Below are positions 1 through 8,795 of a stretch of DNA of 64,000 nucleotides, piece by piece. This stretch comes from Nocardioides psychrotolerans (GTDB taxonomy: Bacteria; Actinomycetota; Actinomycetes; Propionibacteriales; Nocardioidaceae). How positions within the stretch are numbered: position 1 is the stretch's first letter; every line of letters starts with the position of its first letter. The notes below the pieces were generated by a model. That model was not told the origin of the DNA. It worked only from the letters and a program-made list of their open reading frames with translations, and did no database searches. Made by a program: the position numbers and the translations under genes. The stretch covers positions 62,001-126,000 of the forward strand of contig NZ_FOQG01000006.1 of assembly GCF_900113685.1 (NCBI RefSeq), given 5' to 3'.

Positions 1-611
1 GGGGCTCGGTGGCCGCTCGCGCGGGAGAAGAAGGAGGGGAACTCGTCGCTGCCGTAGCCCACCACGGGGACGCCGAGCGTCTCGAGCATCTCCAGCGTGA
101 GGCCGATGTCGAGGATGCTCTTGACCCCGGCGCACACGACTGCGACGTCGGTGGTGCCGAGCTCGGTCAGGTCCGCGGACACGTCGAAGGAGGTCTCGGC
201 CCCGCGGTGCACGCCGCCCAGTCCGCCGGTCACGAAGACCCGGATGCCGGCCAGGGCCGCGAGCCGCATCGTCGAGGCAACCGTGGTCGCGCCGTGCACG
301 CCGCGCGCCACGACGTAGGGCAGGTCGCGCACGCTGACCTTCATCACGTCGGCATGGCTGGCGAGCAGCTCGAGGTCGTCGGGGGCGAGACCGATGCGTG
401 GGCGGCCGTCGAGCACGGCGATGGTGGCCGGGGTGGCTCCCAGCGAGCGGACGATGCCCTCGACCTCCACGGCCATCTCGACGTTGGCCGGGTAGGGCAT
501 GCCATGGCTGATGATCGTGCTCTCGAGCGCGACGACCGGCCGCCCCTCGGCCAGGGCGGTCGCGACCTCGTCGGTCACGGTCAGCAGCGGGTGCTGGTGG
601 GTCGGGCTCAC
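1..611 (-). CDS. psuG: Pseudouridine-5'-phosphate glycosidase (partial, 3' end outside window)
   Basis: PsuG cleaves pseudouridine 5'-phosphate reversibly to uracil and ribose 5-phosphate, the second step of pseudouridine salvage. About 203 N-terminal residues are visible of a family that is usually near 305. Visible signatures are [14 protein letters not shown] (residues 28-41), [12 protein letters not shown], the lysine of AGVKSILD (K164, probably the Schiff-base lysine of the family) and [12 protein letters not shown] at the window edge. The GTG start overlaps the TGA stop of psuK (GTGA), so the two are translationally coupled. The rest of the gene lies beyond base 1. Confidence 0.9.
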   Translation of the reverse strand, partial: MSPTHQHPLLTVTDEVATALAEGRPVVALESTIISHGMPYPANVEMAVEVEGIVRSLGATPATIAVLDGRPRIGLAPDDLELLASHADVMKVSVRDLPYVVARGVHGATTVASTMRLAALAGIRVFVTGGLGGVHRGAETSFDVSADLTELGTTDVAVVCAGVKSILDIGLTLEMLETLGVPVVGYGSDEFPSFFSRASGHRA

Positions 612-1492
612 AGGAGGCTCCTCAGGAGCTCGTCGGACAGGTCGGCGCGCACGGTGGAGGTCGAGGCGACGGTGAGCGCGGCAGCCGCGTGACCGTAGGC
701 AGCAGCGTCGGGCAGCGAGGCTCCGCCCAGCAGGGCATGGCAGAACGCTCCCAGCATCGCGTCGCCGGCACCGGTCACGTCGACGACCTCACCGGGCAGG
801 GTCGCGAGCCGCACCTCGCCCTCCGGCGTGCTCAGCAGCGAACCATGAGCGCCCTCGCGCAGCCACACGACCGACACATTGCGGGCGTGCAGGTCGGCGG
901 GCGTCCTCGCCCCGAGGGCCGTGAGCTCGGCGGTGTTGGGCGTGACGGCCCACAACGGTCGGTCGCGCAGGGCGGTGGCGAGGGCCGCGGCCTTGGGCAC
1001 GCTGACCGGGTCGAGGACGACGCGGACACCGGCGGCGCTGGCCAGCGTCCACGCGCGGGCGAGGGTGTCGGGCTGGAGGTTGCCGTCGAGGACGACCAGG
1101 TCCGCCGCGCCGATCACGGCTCGCTCGGCGTCCATGTCCTCGGGGCGCAGGGTCGCGGTGGCCGACATGTCCGACACAGCGACGTGGAGCTCGCCGGCGT
1201 CGTCGAGGACGGCCACGTAGGTGCCGGTCTCGCCGACGACCCGTCGCACCCGGGACACGTCGACGCCGGCCTCGGCCGTCGCGCCGAGCAGGTCGTCGCC
1301 GAAGAGGTCGCGGCCGACGGCCGCGACCAGCAGCGTGGGGGTGCCGAGTCGGGCGAGGTTCTCCGCGATGTTGCGCGCCACCCCGCCGGGGCTGGTCGCG
1401 ATGCTGCCGGGGTTGCTCGTCCCCGGCACGACGGCGCGCGTCGTGCGGGCCTTGAGGTCGAGGTTGGCGCCCCCGATCACCACCACCGTCAC
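608..1492 (-). CDS. psuK: PfkB-family carbohydrate kinase, probable pseudouridine kinase
   Basis: A 294-residue PfkB/ribokinase-fold kinase. The N-terminal [13 protein letters not shown] strand and the C-terminal anion-hole/catalytic motif [13 protein letters not shown] are both present. Because it overlaps psuG by four bases it is best read as pseudouridine kinase, which makes the pseudouridine 5'-phosphate that PsuG cleaves. The frame runs open to 1915, but homology begins at the GTG at 1490-1492; everything upstream is antisense to the preceding phosphatase gene. The family alone could also mean a ribokinase or another sugar kinase; the neighbour decides the call. Confidence 0.85.
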   Translation of the reverse strand: MTVVVIGGANLDLKARTTRAVVPGTSNPGSIATSPGGVARNIAENLARLGTPTLLVAAVGRDLFGDDLLGATAEAGVDVSRVRRVVGETGTYVAVLDDAGELHVAVSDMSATATLRPEDMDAERAVIGAADLVVLDGNLQPDTLARAWTLASAAGVRVVLDPVSVPKAAALATALRDRPLWAVTPNTAELTALGARTPADLHARNVSVVWLREGAHGSLLSTPEGEVRLATLPGEVVDVTGAGDAMLGAFCHALLGGASLPDAAAYGHAAAALTVASTSTVRADLSDELLRSLL

Positions 1493-1503
1493 GGGGCGTG
1501 ACG

Positions 1504-2877
1504 CTACTCCCCGGTGCGCGAGGAGCGGCGCAGGGTCACCCGGTCGATGACGCTGCCGTCGGTGGCCAGCGCCGTCAGCCGCATCCGCGCGACCCCGGCG
1601 CGGTCGCGCGGGGTGACGTCCACGAAGCCGATCGAGTGCTGGGCGTCGGTCACCGAGGACCACGTGGTCGCCTCCGGCACCCGCGCACCGCCGGCGATCG
1701 TGACGTAGGAGAGCGCCTGCCCACCCACGGGATAGACGGCCTGACCGGCTCCGCCGGCGGTCAGGTACGTCGTACCGTGGCGACTGTCGACCACGGCCCC
1801 CCGCGGCGCCTCGACGACCGGAGCCCCGTCGCGCACCGGGTGGGTGCGCTCGTAGCAGTGGTTGTGGCCGTTCACGACCAGGTCGACGGAGAACCGGTCG
1901 AAGATCGGCTCCCACCGGTCGCGGTTGCCCCCGTCGGAGCCGTGGACCAGGTTGGTGCAGAACATGCAGTTGTGGAAGCCCACCACCACGAAGTCGAGGT
2001 CGGCGCGGGCGCGCATCGTGGCGAGCTGGCCGACCAGCCAGCGGTCCTGATCGACGCCGAGGTAGTCGGCGTTGCGGTCGATCTCGTAGGACGCGTCGTT
2101 GCCGTCGAGCGCGATGAAGCCGACGTTGCCGTAGACGAAGGAGTAGGTCACCGGCGCCCCGTCCACGCCGTTGCGGGGGAGCGAGAAGCGGTCGAGGTAG
2201 CCGGCGTAGCCGAGCTCACCGTTGCCGGTCTCCATCTCGTGGTTGCCGACCGTGGTCATCCACGGGGTGCTCCGGGCGCTCGGCTGGATCTGGCGCAGCC
2301 AGCGGTCCCACTCGGCGAAGTCCTGCGTGTCCGGCCCGCCGACGCCCGTGCCGCCGCTGGAGTCGGCGTAGCAGAGGTCGCCCACCACGAAGGAGAAGTC
2401 CGGCTCCTGCTGCCGGATCAGCGCCACGTGCGCGGCCGCCGCGGCGTTGACGCCCATGTCGCCGAAGGCTGCGAAGCGGAAGGCCTCCGGCTTCTCCGGC
2501 GCCGTGCGGAAGGTGCCGGAGGCGGCGGTCGCGCCCGTCGCTCCGCCGTGCTCGATCCGGTAGCGGTAGGTCGTGCCCGGTCGCAGCCCGCCGATCCGGG
2601 CGTGGTGGTAGACCGAGCGGACGTCCTTGGAGGAGCGCGAGTCGACGTCGACGACCCGACCCAGGCTCCGGTCGACGCCGACCTCGAGCCTCGGGCGTCG
2701 TACGGACGCAGGCGTCGACCACGACACCGCCATCTGGCGACGAGGGTCTGCGCCGTAGGTGAGGTGCACGCCCTGGGGCGGCGCGGCCGCGGTCGCGGGC
2801 GGGATCCAGAGCAGGGAGGAGGCGGCTGCGCCGCCGAGGATCGTACGTCGGGTGGCCGGGGGCAGCGGGGGCGTCAC
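1504..2877 (-). CDS. Tat-exported purple acid phosphatase-like metallophosphoesterase
   Basis: A 457-residue exported phosphoesterase. A twin-arginine leader (RRTILGG from residue 10, then a hydrophobic stretch ending near TAAA) is followed by a fibronectin-III-like purple acid phosphatase N-domain (about 34-128) and a calcineurin-like domain from 133. Metal-ligand motifs are in order: FGDMG (D140), GDLCYAD (D167, Y170), GNHE (N212, H213), FHN (H302) and NGHNHCYERT (H338, H340). The tyrosine next to the second aspartate motif is typical of purple acid phosphatases. It lies 11 bp upstream of psuK on the same strand and may share its transcript. The substrate cannot be told from sequence. Confidence 0.85.
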   Translation of the reverse strand: MTPPLPPATRRTILGGAAASSLLWIPPATAAAPPQGVHLTYGADPRRQMAVSWSTPASVRRPRLEVGVDRSLGRVVDVDSRSSKDVRSVYHHARIGGLRPGTTYRYRIEHGGATGATAASGTFRTAPEKPEAFRFAAFGDMGVNAAAAAHVALIRQQEPDFSFVVGDLCYADSSGGTGVGGPDTQDFAEWDRWLRQIQPSARSTPWMTTVGNHEMETGNGELGYAGYLDRFSLPRNGVDGAPVTYSFVYGNVGFIALDGNDASYEIDRNADYLGVDQDRWLVGQLATMRARADLDFVVVGFHNCMFCTNLVHGSDGGNRDRWEPIFDRFSVDLVVNGHNHCYERTHPVRDGAPVVEAPRGAVVDSRHGTTYLTAGGAGQAVYPVGGQALSYVTIAGGARVPEATTWSSVTDAQHSIGFVDVTPRDRAGVARMRLTALATDGSVIDRVTLRRSSRTGE

Positions 2878-2928
2878 GGTCGGAGCGTGGCAGGCACCGG
2901 TGAACGCGGCGTGAATCCGGGCTGGACG

Positions 2929-3279
2929 TCAGCGCGGGTAGGCGCGCAGCACCCGCCGGACGAGCTCCTCGGGCAGCGGCCGGTCGAGGTCGAAGCGGAG
3001 CGTGCCGCGGCCCGACGCGTGGGGCGAGAGGTCGAGCACCAGGCCGGCGTCGGCGGCAGGCGCGGGCGGCTCGGGATAGACCGAGAGGTGCTCGGTCCAG
3101 CCCGCGACGTGGAGCAGCGAGTGTCCGTCGCGCTGGAAGGTCGGCATGTTGTAGCGGATGACCTCGGTGAGGCCGGGGATCTCCTCGTGGACCCAGCCGC
3201 GCACGCGCTGCACGGCAGCACCCGCCTCGGGGGTGAGGGAGGCGACGTACTCCTCGACGTCGGCGAACTTCTGGGTCAT
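2929..3279 (-). CDS. DUF1801 / YdhG-like protein
   Basis: A 116-residue protein with the YdhG/DUF1801 fold. The sequence shows the family pattern of an N-terminal helix (FADVEEYVASL), then a core with RYNMPTF, HVAGWTEHLSVYP and a C-terminal LVRRVLRAYPR. Relatives are small cytosolic proteins, some called iron chaperones (Fra-like), but no activity can be inferred here. It is read in the same direction as the phosphatase gene 51 bp downstream. No good Shine-Dalgarno precedes the ATG, so a leaderless or short-leader mRNA is possible. Confidence 0.75.
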   Translation of the reverse strand: MTQKFADVEEYVASLTPEAGAAVQRVRGWVHEEIPGLTEVIRYNMPTFQRDGHSLLHVAGWTEHLSVYPEPPAPAADAGLVLDLSPHASGRGTLRFDLDRPLPEELVRRVLRAYPR

Positions 3280-3323
3280 GCCGGAACGCTACTGGACCGC
3301 GCCCCCGGTCGTCCGGCCCGCAG

Positions 3324-4439
3324 TCACCGGCCCAGTCGGAGCAGGCGGTCGTCACCGTCGGCCGGGTCACCGCGGCCGTCGGTGTTGGAGGTCGTGAGCA
3401 GCAACCCGTCGCCGTCGAGGGTGGTCGCGACGGTCCGCAGCCGGCCGAGCTGCCCTTGCAGGTGCGCGACCGGCTCACCCACACCGCCCGCTGACCCGGC
3501 GGACAGCGGCACCTCCCACAGCGTGCGCCCGCGCAGGGCGGCCATCCACAGCGAGCCGTCCCAGAAGGCCAGGCCCGCGGGCGAGGCGTCCTCGGTGCGC
3601 CACACGACGGCCGGGTCGAGGTAGTCATCGCCGCCCCCGGAACCCTCGATCGCGGGCCAGCCGTAGTTGCCGCCGGCCTCGACCAGGTTGAGCTCGTCCC
3701 AGGTGTCCTGACCGAACTCGCTGGCCCACAGCCGGCCCCGGTCGTCGAAGGCCAGCCCCTCGATGTTGCGGTGCCCGAGGCTGTAGACGGCCGAGTCGAA
3801 GGGGTTGCCCGGCGCCGGCTCCCCGTCGGTGGTGAAGCGCAGGATCTTGCCCGACAGCGCGTCCGGGTCCTGCGCGGAGTCCGGTGAGCCGTTGTCTCCG
3901 GTGCTGACGTAGAGCAGGTCGTCGGGACCGAGCAGGAGGCGCCCGCCCTGGTGGTAGCCCGCGCCTCCGGGGATGCCCGACACCAGCAGCTCGGGCTCGC
4001 CCAGTGCCTCGCCGTCCCAGGTCATCGCGACGATCCGGTTGTCGTCCTCGGTGGAGTAGTAGGCCAGCACCCGGTCCTGCTCCGGGGTCGTGGCGAGACC
4101 GAGCAGCCCGGCCTCGCCACCGGCGCTGACGTCGGGCAGGGTCGCGAGCGGGACCGCCGCGCGGCCGTCGACCCGGAGGATCCGCGCGGTGTCGCGCTCC
4201 CCCACCAGGACCGCACCGTCGGCGAGCTGCACGAGGCCCCACGGGCTCACCAGCCCGTCGACGACCTCGACCGTGCGCAGCTCGTCGCCGTCATCGACCA
4301 CGTCCACGGTGTCGGCCGCGTCGGCCGTCGCGACGGCGTCGCTGGGCTCGTTGGCGGCGTCGTCGGAGCAGGCGGCGAGGGTCAGCGCCAGGGTGAGTGC
4401 GACCGTCGCGGCGGGACCGGAGGCTCGGGTGCGGCTCAT
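3324..4439 (-). CDS. PQQ-dependent sugar dehydrogenase (glucose/sorbosone dehydrogenase family) lipoprotein
   Basis: A 371-residue six-bladed beta-propeller of the GSDH family. The leader ends in a lipobox (LTLAAC, Cys24), followed by a low-complexity acidic linker to about residue 50, which suggests attachment to the outer face of the membrane. Family motifs include SPWGL near residue 64, GHRNIEGLAFD, ASEFGQDTWDELN and GGNYGWP. Relatives oxidise aldose sugars with PQQ, but many actinobacterial members have no known substrate and no PQQ synthesis genes lie nearby. Its ATG overlaps the P450 stop (ATGA), so the P450 is upstream in the same operon. Confidence 0.8.
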   Translation of the reverse strand: MSRTRASGPAATVALTLALTLAACSDDAANEPSDAVATADAADTVDVVDDGDELRTVEVVDGLVSPWGLVQLADGAVLVGERDTARILRVDGRAAVPLATLPDVSAGGEAGLLGLATTPEQDRVLAYYSTEDDNRIVAMTWDGEALGEPELLVSGIPGGAGYHQGGRLLLGPDDLLYVSTGDNGSPDSAQDPDALSGKILRFTTDGEPAPGNPFDSAVYSLGHRNIEGLAFDDRGRLWASEFGQDTWDELNLVEAGGNYGWPAIEGSGGGDDYLDPAVVWRTEDASPAGLAFWDGSLWMAALRGRTLWEVPLSAGSAGGVGEPVAHLQGQLGRLRTVATTLDGDGLLLTTSNTDGRGDPADGDDRLLRLGR

Positions 4440-5761
4440 GCCCCCATCGTGGCAGTGGCCTGGCTGGCGTCGTAGTCCCCGAGCGCGGGGTAGAGCCGCA
4501 CGGGCAGCGCGTCGACGCCGTAGACCGCCGAGAGCCTGCGGAAGTCCAGCTGGTCGTCGTCGACGGTGACCTCGAGGTCGGGGAAGCGGCGGGCCAGGGC
4601 GCGCAGCGAGATGCGCAGCTCCAGGCGGGCCAGCTCGGCGCCCACGCAGCGGTGGAGGCCGTGGCCGAAGGCGAGGTGGCGGGTGGGCTCGCGACGCGGG
4701 TCGAACGTGTCGGGGTCATCGGTGAGCGCCGGGTCGCGGTTGGCGCCGAGCAGCGAGATGCCGATGCAGTCACCGGCCTTGATCTGCTGACCGCCGAGCT
4801 CGAGGTCCTCGCGGGCGAAGCGGAGGAATGCCAGCTGCACGACCGTGAGGTGGCGCAACAGCTCCTCGACCAGGCCGTCGACGGCAGCGTCGTCGCCGTC
4901 GCGGAGGAGCGCCATCGCCTCGGGGTGCTGGGCCAGGAGGTAGGTGCCGAGCGCGAGCATGCTCGCCGAGGTCTCGTAGCCACCGAGGAACACGCCGTCG
5001 GCCAGGCCGCCCAGCGTCACGTCGTCGAGCTCATCACCGTGCTCGCGCAGCAGCGAGCCGATCAGGCCGGCGCCGGGCTCGAGCCGCTGGCGGGTCACCT
5101 GGCTGATGAGGAACTCGCGGGTGTGGGCGGCCGCGCCGAAGACGCCGACACCGCCCTGGGAGAGGTCGAAGCGGGCAGCCCCGAGGTTGTGGAAGCGGGC
5201 CCGGTCGTCGACCGGCAGGCCGAGCAGCTCGCAGATCACCTCGAAGGGGATCGGGAAGGCGAACTGGTCGACCAGGTCGACCACCGGGCCGTCCGCGGCC
5301 ATCGCGTCCAGGCGCGCCTCGACGATCTGCTCGATCACCGGCTCGAGCCGGGCGAGCTTGTGCTTGGTGAACTCGGGCGTGAGGTATTTGCGGAGCACGG
5401 TGTGGTGGGGCGGGTCGGTCATCCCGAGCCCGCCGATCTGCTCGGAGGGGTCGCGCCCCTCCTGGGAGACGAACTGGCCCAGGTCGTTGGAGAGCTGGTC
5501 ACCGCGCGCGAGCAGCGCCCGCGCCTCGTCATAACCGGTCACGAGCCAGATGCCCTTGCCGAACATCTGGGTCAGCCGGGTGACCGGCGCCTCGGCGCGC
5601 ACCTGCGCCATCTCGGGCAGCGGGTCGAGGCCCTCGCGCTGCAGCGGCATGGTGACGGAGTCGGGCAGGAAGCGCAGCTTGCGCAGGTCGATCCCGTTGC
5701 GCGTCGAGCGCGCCAGCAGCCGGGTCGCCACCCGGCGCTTGAGCGTGCTCACGATCCCCAT
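4436..5761 (-). CDS. Cytochrome P450
   Basis: A 441-residue soluble bacterial P450. The heme-thiolate loop is FGHGLHRCVG (residues 365-374, ligand Cys372), the I-helix oxygen-activation motif is GGYETS, and the K-helix ExxR is EELLR. PERF-type sequence lies before the heme loop (FDPRREPTRH). Class I P450s need a ferredoxin and reductase, and none is adjacent. The gene is first in an operon with the PQQ-type dehydrogenase lipoprotein (four-base overlap). The natural substrate cannot be assigned. Confidence 0.92.
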   Translation of the reverse strand: MGIVSTLKRRVATRLLARSTRNGIDLRKLRFLPDSVTMPLQREGLDPLPEMAQVRAEAPVTRLTQMFGKGIWLVTGYDEARALLARGDQLSNDLGQFVSQEGRDPSEQIGGLGMTDPPHHTVLRKYLTPEFTKHKLARLEPVIEQIVEARLDAMAADGPVVDLVDQFAFPIPFEVICELLGLPVDDRARFHNLGAARFDLSQGGVGVFGAAAHTREFLISQVTRQRLEPGAGLIGSLLREHGDELDDVTLGGLADGVFLGGYETSASMLALGTYLLAQHPEAMALLRDGDDAAVDGLVEELLRHLTVVQLAFLRFAREDLELGGQQIKAGDCIGISLLGANRDPALTDDPDTFDPRREPTRHLAFGHGLHRCVGAELARLELRISLRALARRFPDLEVTVDDDQLDFRRLSAVYGVDALPVRLYPALGDYDASQATATMGA

Positions 5762-5931
5762 AGGGGCTAGTTCACCAGATCCCTGCAGCGATCGTGCATC
5801 AGGAGTGACCCTGAGAACACCCCGTGTCTAGTCCCGGACCGCCCGCGCTCGTCGCAGCGAACCGCGCGAGGCCCCCCGTACGCTGACCGGGCGAGGCCAC
5901 CCGCCCGCCGTACCGTCCGAGGAGCAGCACC

Positions 5932-6213
5932 ATGCGCGCAGTCTGGAACGACCAGGTCATCGCCGAGAGTGACGACACCGTCGTGGTCGAGGGAAACCAC
6001 TACTTCCCGCTCGCCTCGGTCGACGCCGCGGTGCTGCGCCCGTCGGCGAAGCAGACACACTGCCCCTGGAAGGGCGACGCGAGCTACTACAGCCTCGAGG
6101 TCGCCGGTGCGACCAACGCCGACGCCGCCTGGTTCTATCCCACCCCCTCCTCCGCTGCTGCGGAGGTCCAGGACCGGGTCGCGTTCTGGAAGGGCGTCAC
6201 CGTCTCGGAGTGA
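5932..6213 (+). CDS. DUF427 domain protein
   Basis: A 93-residue single-domain DUF427 protein. The hallmark block is visible: NHYFPLASVDAAVL, then K-Q-T-H-C-P-W-K-G-D-A-S-Y-Y and AAWFYPTPS. The family is a small beta-barrel found widely in actinobacteria with no established biochemical role. A clean Shine-Dalgarno (GAGGAG, 7 bases before the ATG) supports the start. It is transcribed away from the P450 operon; the 170-bp interval between them must hold both promoters. Confidence 0.85.
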   Translation: MRAVWNDQVIAESDDTVVVEGNHYFPLASVDAAVLRPSAKQTHCPWKGDASYYSLEVAGATNADAAWFYPTPSSAAAEVQDRVAFWKGVTVSE

Positions 6214-6287
6214 GGCTGGCTGGTCCGTCCGGGTGCATGAGTACCCGGATGTCCGGGGATGTTGGCACTTGACCGCCAATGCAACCG

Positions 6288-6351
6288 GGCAGTTCGGCGC
6301 GTACGGCGGTCCGCTCACGCTCCGCGGTGGGCCGGGCCTCGGCGAACTGCC
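6288..6351. terminator. Long inverted repeat between convergent genes
   Basis: Arms ggcagttcggcg (6288-6299) and cggcgaactgcc (6340-6351) pair at 11 of 12 positions around a 40-base interior. A second small stem, CCGGGT ... ACCCGG, lies just upstream near 6230-6250. The element sits between the 3' ends of the DUF427 gene and the MmcQ/YjbR gene, so a bidirectional terminator is the simplest reading; there is no U-tract. Confidence 0.4.
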
Positions 6352-6377
6352 GACGAACTGGCTAGAGGGGTCGTGGC

Positions 6378-6797
6378 TCACCCAGCCGAAGGCCGGTCCA
6401 CCAGGGCCGCGAGCCGCCGGGGCGCCTGGACGCAGTAGGAGTCGGTGACCAGCTCGGCAACCTCGTCCCAGTCCGGGCTCTCCGCGAGGAGCAGACCGAC
6501 CATCGTGCCCCAGTGGGGCAGCGCGACGAACGGGACGCCGACGGCCAGGAGGAGCGCCGCCTCGTCCGGCTCGGCGCGCACCGTGAGCATCAACGCGGGT
6601 CCGTCGGTGCCGGCGGCACGAGCGTGACCCTCGGGCCGGCCGGCGCGGATCGGCAGGACGTGGGCGAAGGTCTGCTGGCGAATCCGCCAGCGCACCCCGA
6701 CCCACGCGTCCTCCTCGTGGGCCTCGGGCAACGCCAGCGCGACCGCCGTCACCCGGCGGACGGCCTCGGCGAGGGCCCGGTCGTCGACGGCGCTCAC
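6378..6797 (-). CDS. MmcQ/YjbR family protein
   Basis: A 139-residue MmcQ/YjbR (DUF419) protein. The pattern is an N-terminal helix with LPEAHEEDAW, a central WRIRQQTFAHVLPI strand, and the closing PHWGTMVGLLL ... DWDEVAELVTDSY. Members have a CyaY-like fold and are often called DNA-binding, with weak evidence. The GTG start at 6795-6797 follows the aldo/keto reductase stop by 16 bp, so the two form a transcription unit. The frame stays open upstream to 7043 but that part is antisense to the reductase. Confidence 0.75.
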   Translation of the reverse strand: MSAVDDRALAEAVRRVTAVALALPEAHEEDAWVGVRWRIRQQTFAHVLPIRAGRPEGHARAAGTDGPALMLTVRAEPDEAALLLAVGVPFVALPHWGTMVGLLLAESPDWDEVAELVTDSYCVQAPRRLAALVDRPSAG

Positions 6798-6813
6798 ACG
6801 GGCGACGCTAGCG

Positions 6814-7695
6814 TCAGTCCTGGTCGAGTCGGGCCAGCTCGTCGGCCGTGAGCTCGAGGTCAGCGGCAGCGGCGGAATCGGTGATCGACTGCGGACGCTT
6901 GGCACCGGGGATCGGGATGACCACGGGGGACTGCGCGAGCTCCCAGGCCAGCGCGACCTGCTGGGCGCTGACCCCCCTCGCGGCGGCGACCTCCTGGAAG
7001 GCGGGGTGCTTCTCGGCCAGCTCCTTGGCGTCCCCGAGGCCACCCAGCGGGCTCCACGGGAGGAAGGCCAGGCCGAGCTCCTCGCAGACCTCGATCTCGG
7101 GGAGGCTGCTGCGGAACTTGGGGGAGAACTGGTTCTGCACGCTCACCAGCGCGTCGCCGAGGACGGCGTGCGCCGCCCGGATCTGGGCAGGGTCGGCGTT
7201 GGAGAGCCCGACCATGGCGACCTTGCCGCTGACGGCGATCTCCAGCAGGGTCCCCAGGACCTCGTCGTAGGGCACCGCCGGGTCGGGGCGGTGGTGCTGC
7301 CACAGCGCGATCTGCTCGACGCCCAGGCGCCCGAGGCTGGCGTCGACGGCCTCGCGCAGGTGCACAGCCGAGCTGTCGGTGGCCCAGTCACCGCCGTCGG
7401 ATCGGACGTGGCCGCCCTTGGTGGCGAGCAGGACCTGGTCGCGCGCGCCGAGCTCGTCCAGCAGTCCCGCGACGAGCAGCTCGTTCTCCCCCTGGGCAGC
7501 GGCTCCGAGGTCGCCGGGGCCGTAGGCGTCGGCGGTGTCAAATAGGGTCACGCCCGCGTCCAACGCGGCGCGCACGGTCTCGGCGAGCTGCTCACGCGGC
7601 TGCGCGCCGGTCTGGTCGAAGGTCATCAGGCCGAGGCCGATGGCCCCGACCTCGATGCGTCCGGTGGTCTGGTTCCCGAGGTGTCGTGTCTGCAT
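6814..7695 (-). CDS. Aldo/keto reductase
   Basis: A 293-residue NADPH-dependent oxidoreductase of the AKR superfamily ((alpha/beta)8 barrel). The catalytic tetrad is visible: Asp and Tyr in LFDTADAYG, Lys in LLATKGG, and His in LWQHHRPDP. The cofactor-binding C-terminal part has VVIPIPGAKRP. I start at the ATG at 7693-7695, which begins with the family's usual MQTRHLG strand; an ATG 11 codons upstream (7728) is possible but adds no homology. It leads a two-gene unit with the MmcQ/YjbR gene. The carbonyl substrate is unknown. Confidence 0.9.
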   Translation of the reverse strand: MQTRHLGNQTTGRIEVGAIGLGLMTFDQTGAQPREQLAETVRAALDAGVTLFDTADAYGPGDLGAAAQGENELLVAGLLDELGARDQVLLATKGGHVRSDGGDWATDSSAVHLREAVDASLGRLGVEQIALWQHHRPDPAVPYDEVLGTLLEIAVSGKVAMVGLSNADPAQIRAAHAVLGDALVSVQNQFSPKFRSSLPEIEVCEELGLAFLPWSPLGGLGDAKELAEKHPAFQEVAAARGVSAQQVALAWELAQSPVVIPIPGAKRPQSITDSAAAADLELTADELARLDQD

Positions 7696-8033
7696 CCCCC
7701 CACAGTGCCCGACCGGCCAACCCGGCAAGACCGGCCCACCGCGAGCGGACCGCCGTACGACGCCTCAGTCCTGGCCCGCCACCGACGCAAGCGTCCGCAG
7801 GACTGACTGGGTTCAACCGCTCGGTGTGGTGGGAGCCGAGGATGTCGAAGGAGGCGACCCGGAAGGTCCCGTGCCCGCGGGGGTCCACGGGGCTCGGGCT
7901 CGAGGCGGCGGCCCGGCCGACGGTGAGGACGGGGGGCATCGGCCGCACGTCCTGCTTTGTGAGTGATCGCGCCGACAAGCCCCCCATCTGGGGGAGGAGG
8001 ACGGCGAGCGATCGGACTGACTAGCGTGCGGTC
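7696..8033. other. Intergenic region between divergent reductase genes
   Basis: 338 bases without a convincing gene, between the reductase (leftward) and the SDR (rightward); promoters for both should lie here. It contains a nested hairpin at 7765-7806: arms tcagtcctg / caggactga (9 bp, perfect), with an inner GACGC-aa-GCGTC stem. A leftward open frame spans 7592-7987 but has no recognisable protein character. Confidence 0.5.
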
Positions 8034-8789
8034 ATGACCTCTGACTTCACCGGCCGCGCCGTCCTCGTCACAGGTGCCTCCTCAGGTCTCGGGGCCGCCT
8101 GCGTACGACGTCTGGCCGGCGCCGGCGCGCACGTCTACGCCGCCGCCCGCGACCAGGAGCGACTGGCCGAGGTCGCCGCCTCCTGCGCCGACCTGCCCGG
8201 CGAGGTCGCCGTCGGGCACCTCGACGTCGCCTCGCCCGCCTCCTGCCGCGCGGCCGTCGCCGCCGCCGCGGCGCGCTTCGGCCGGCTCGACGTGGTCGTC
8301 AACAACGCCGGTCGCCACGACTTCCGGATCACCGGCGAGGTGACCGAGGACCAGTGGGTCCACGACATCGCAGTCAACCTCGGTGGTGCCTTCTTCTGCT
8401 CCCAGGCCGCGATCCCCCACCTGCTCGAGACCAGCGGCAACATCGTCAACGTCGCCTCCGTCGCGGGGCTCGTCGGCGAGGCCTACTCCGCCGCCTACAC
8501 CGCCGCCAAGCACGGCGTCGTCGGCCTGACCAAGGCGCTCGCCGTCGAGCACCTGCGCTCCCCAATCCGGGTCAACTGCGTCTGCCCCGGCGGCATGGAC
8601 ACCCCTCAGGTCCACACCATCGACGTCCCCGACGGTGCCGACTTCGACCTGATCATGCGCGTCTCGGCCGCCCGAGGCTTCATGAGCGCCGACAGCGTCG
8701 CCGCCGTCATCTGCTTCCTCGCCTCCGACGACGCCAGCGCCGTCCACGGCAGCATCCAAACCGTCGACCACGGCCACCTCGCGGGCTAG
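8034..8789 (+). CDS. Short-chain dehydrogenase/reductase
   Basis: A 251-residue classical SDR. The Rossmann glycine motif is TGASSGLG (13-20), NNAG is at 90-93, and the catalytic set is Ser142 (VASVAG) with Tyr155 and Lys159 in YTAAK. Arg39 after the second strand (AAARD) suggests NADP(H) preference. PGGMDTPQ follows as in FabG-like SDRs. It appears to stand alone; the neighbours give no substrate. Confidence 0.9.
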   Translation: MTSDFTGRAVLVTGASSGLGAACVRRLAGAGAHVYAAARDQERLAEVAASCADLPGEVAVGHLDVASPASCRAAVAAAAARFGRLDVVVNNAGRHDFRITGEVTEDQWVHDIAVNLGGAFFCSQAAIPHLLETSGNIVNVASVAGLVGEAYSAAYTAAKHGVVGLTKALAVEHLRSPIRVNCVCPGGMDTPQVHTIDVPDGADFDLIMRVSAARGFMSADSVAAVICFLASDDASAVHGSIQTVDHGHLAG

Positions 8790-8795
8790 AAGTCC

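Noticed and set aside
7592..7987. A 131-codon leftward frame in the gap before the SDR gene
   Set aside because: Starts inside the reductase gene region, lacks a plausible start context and shows no family resemblance.
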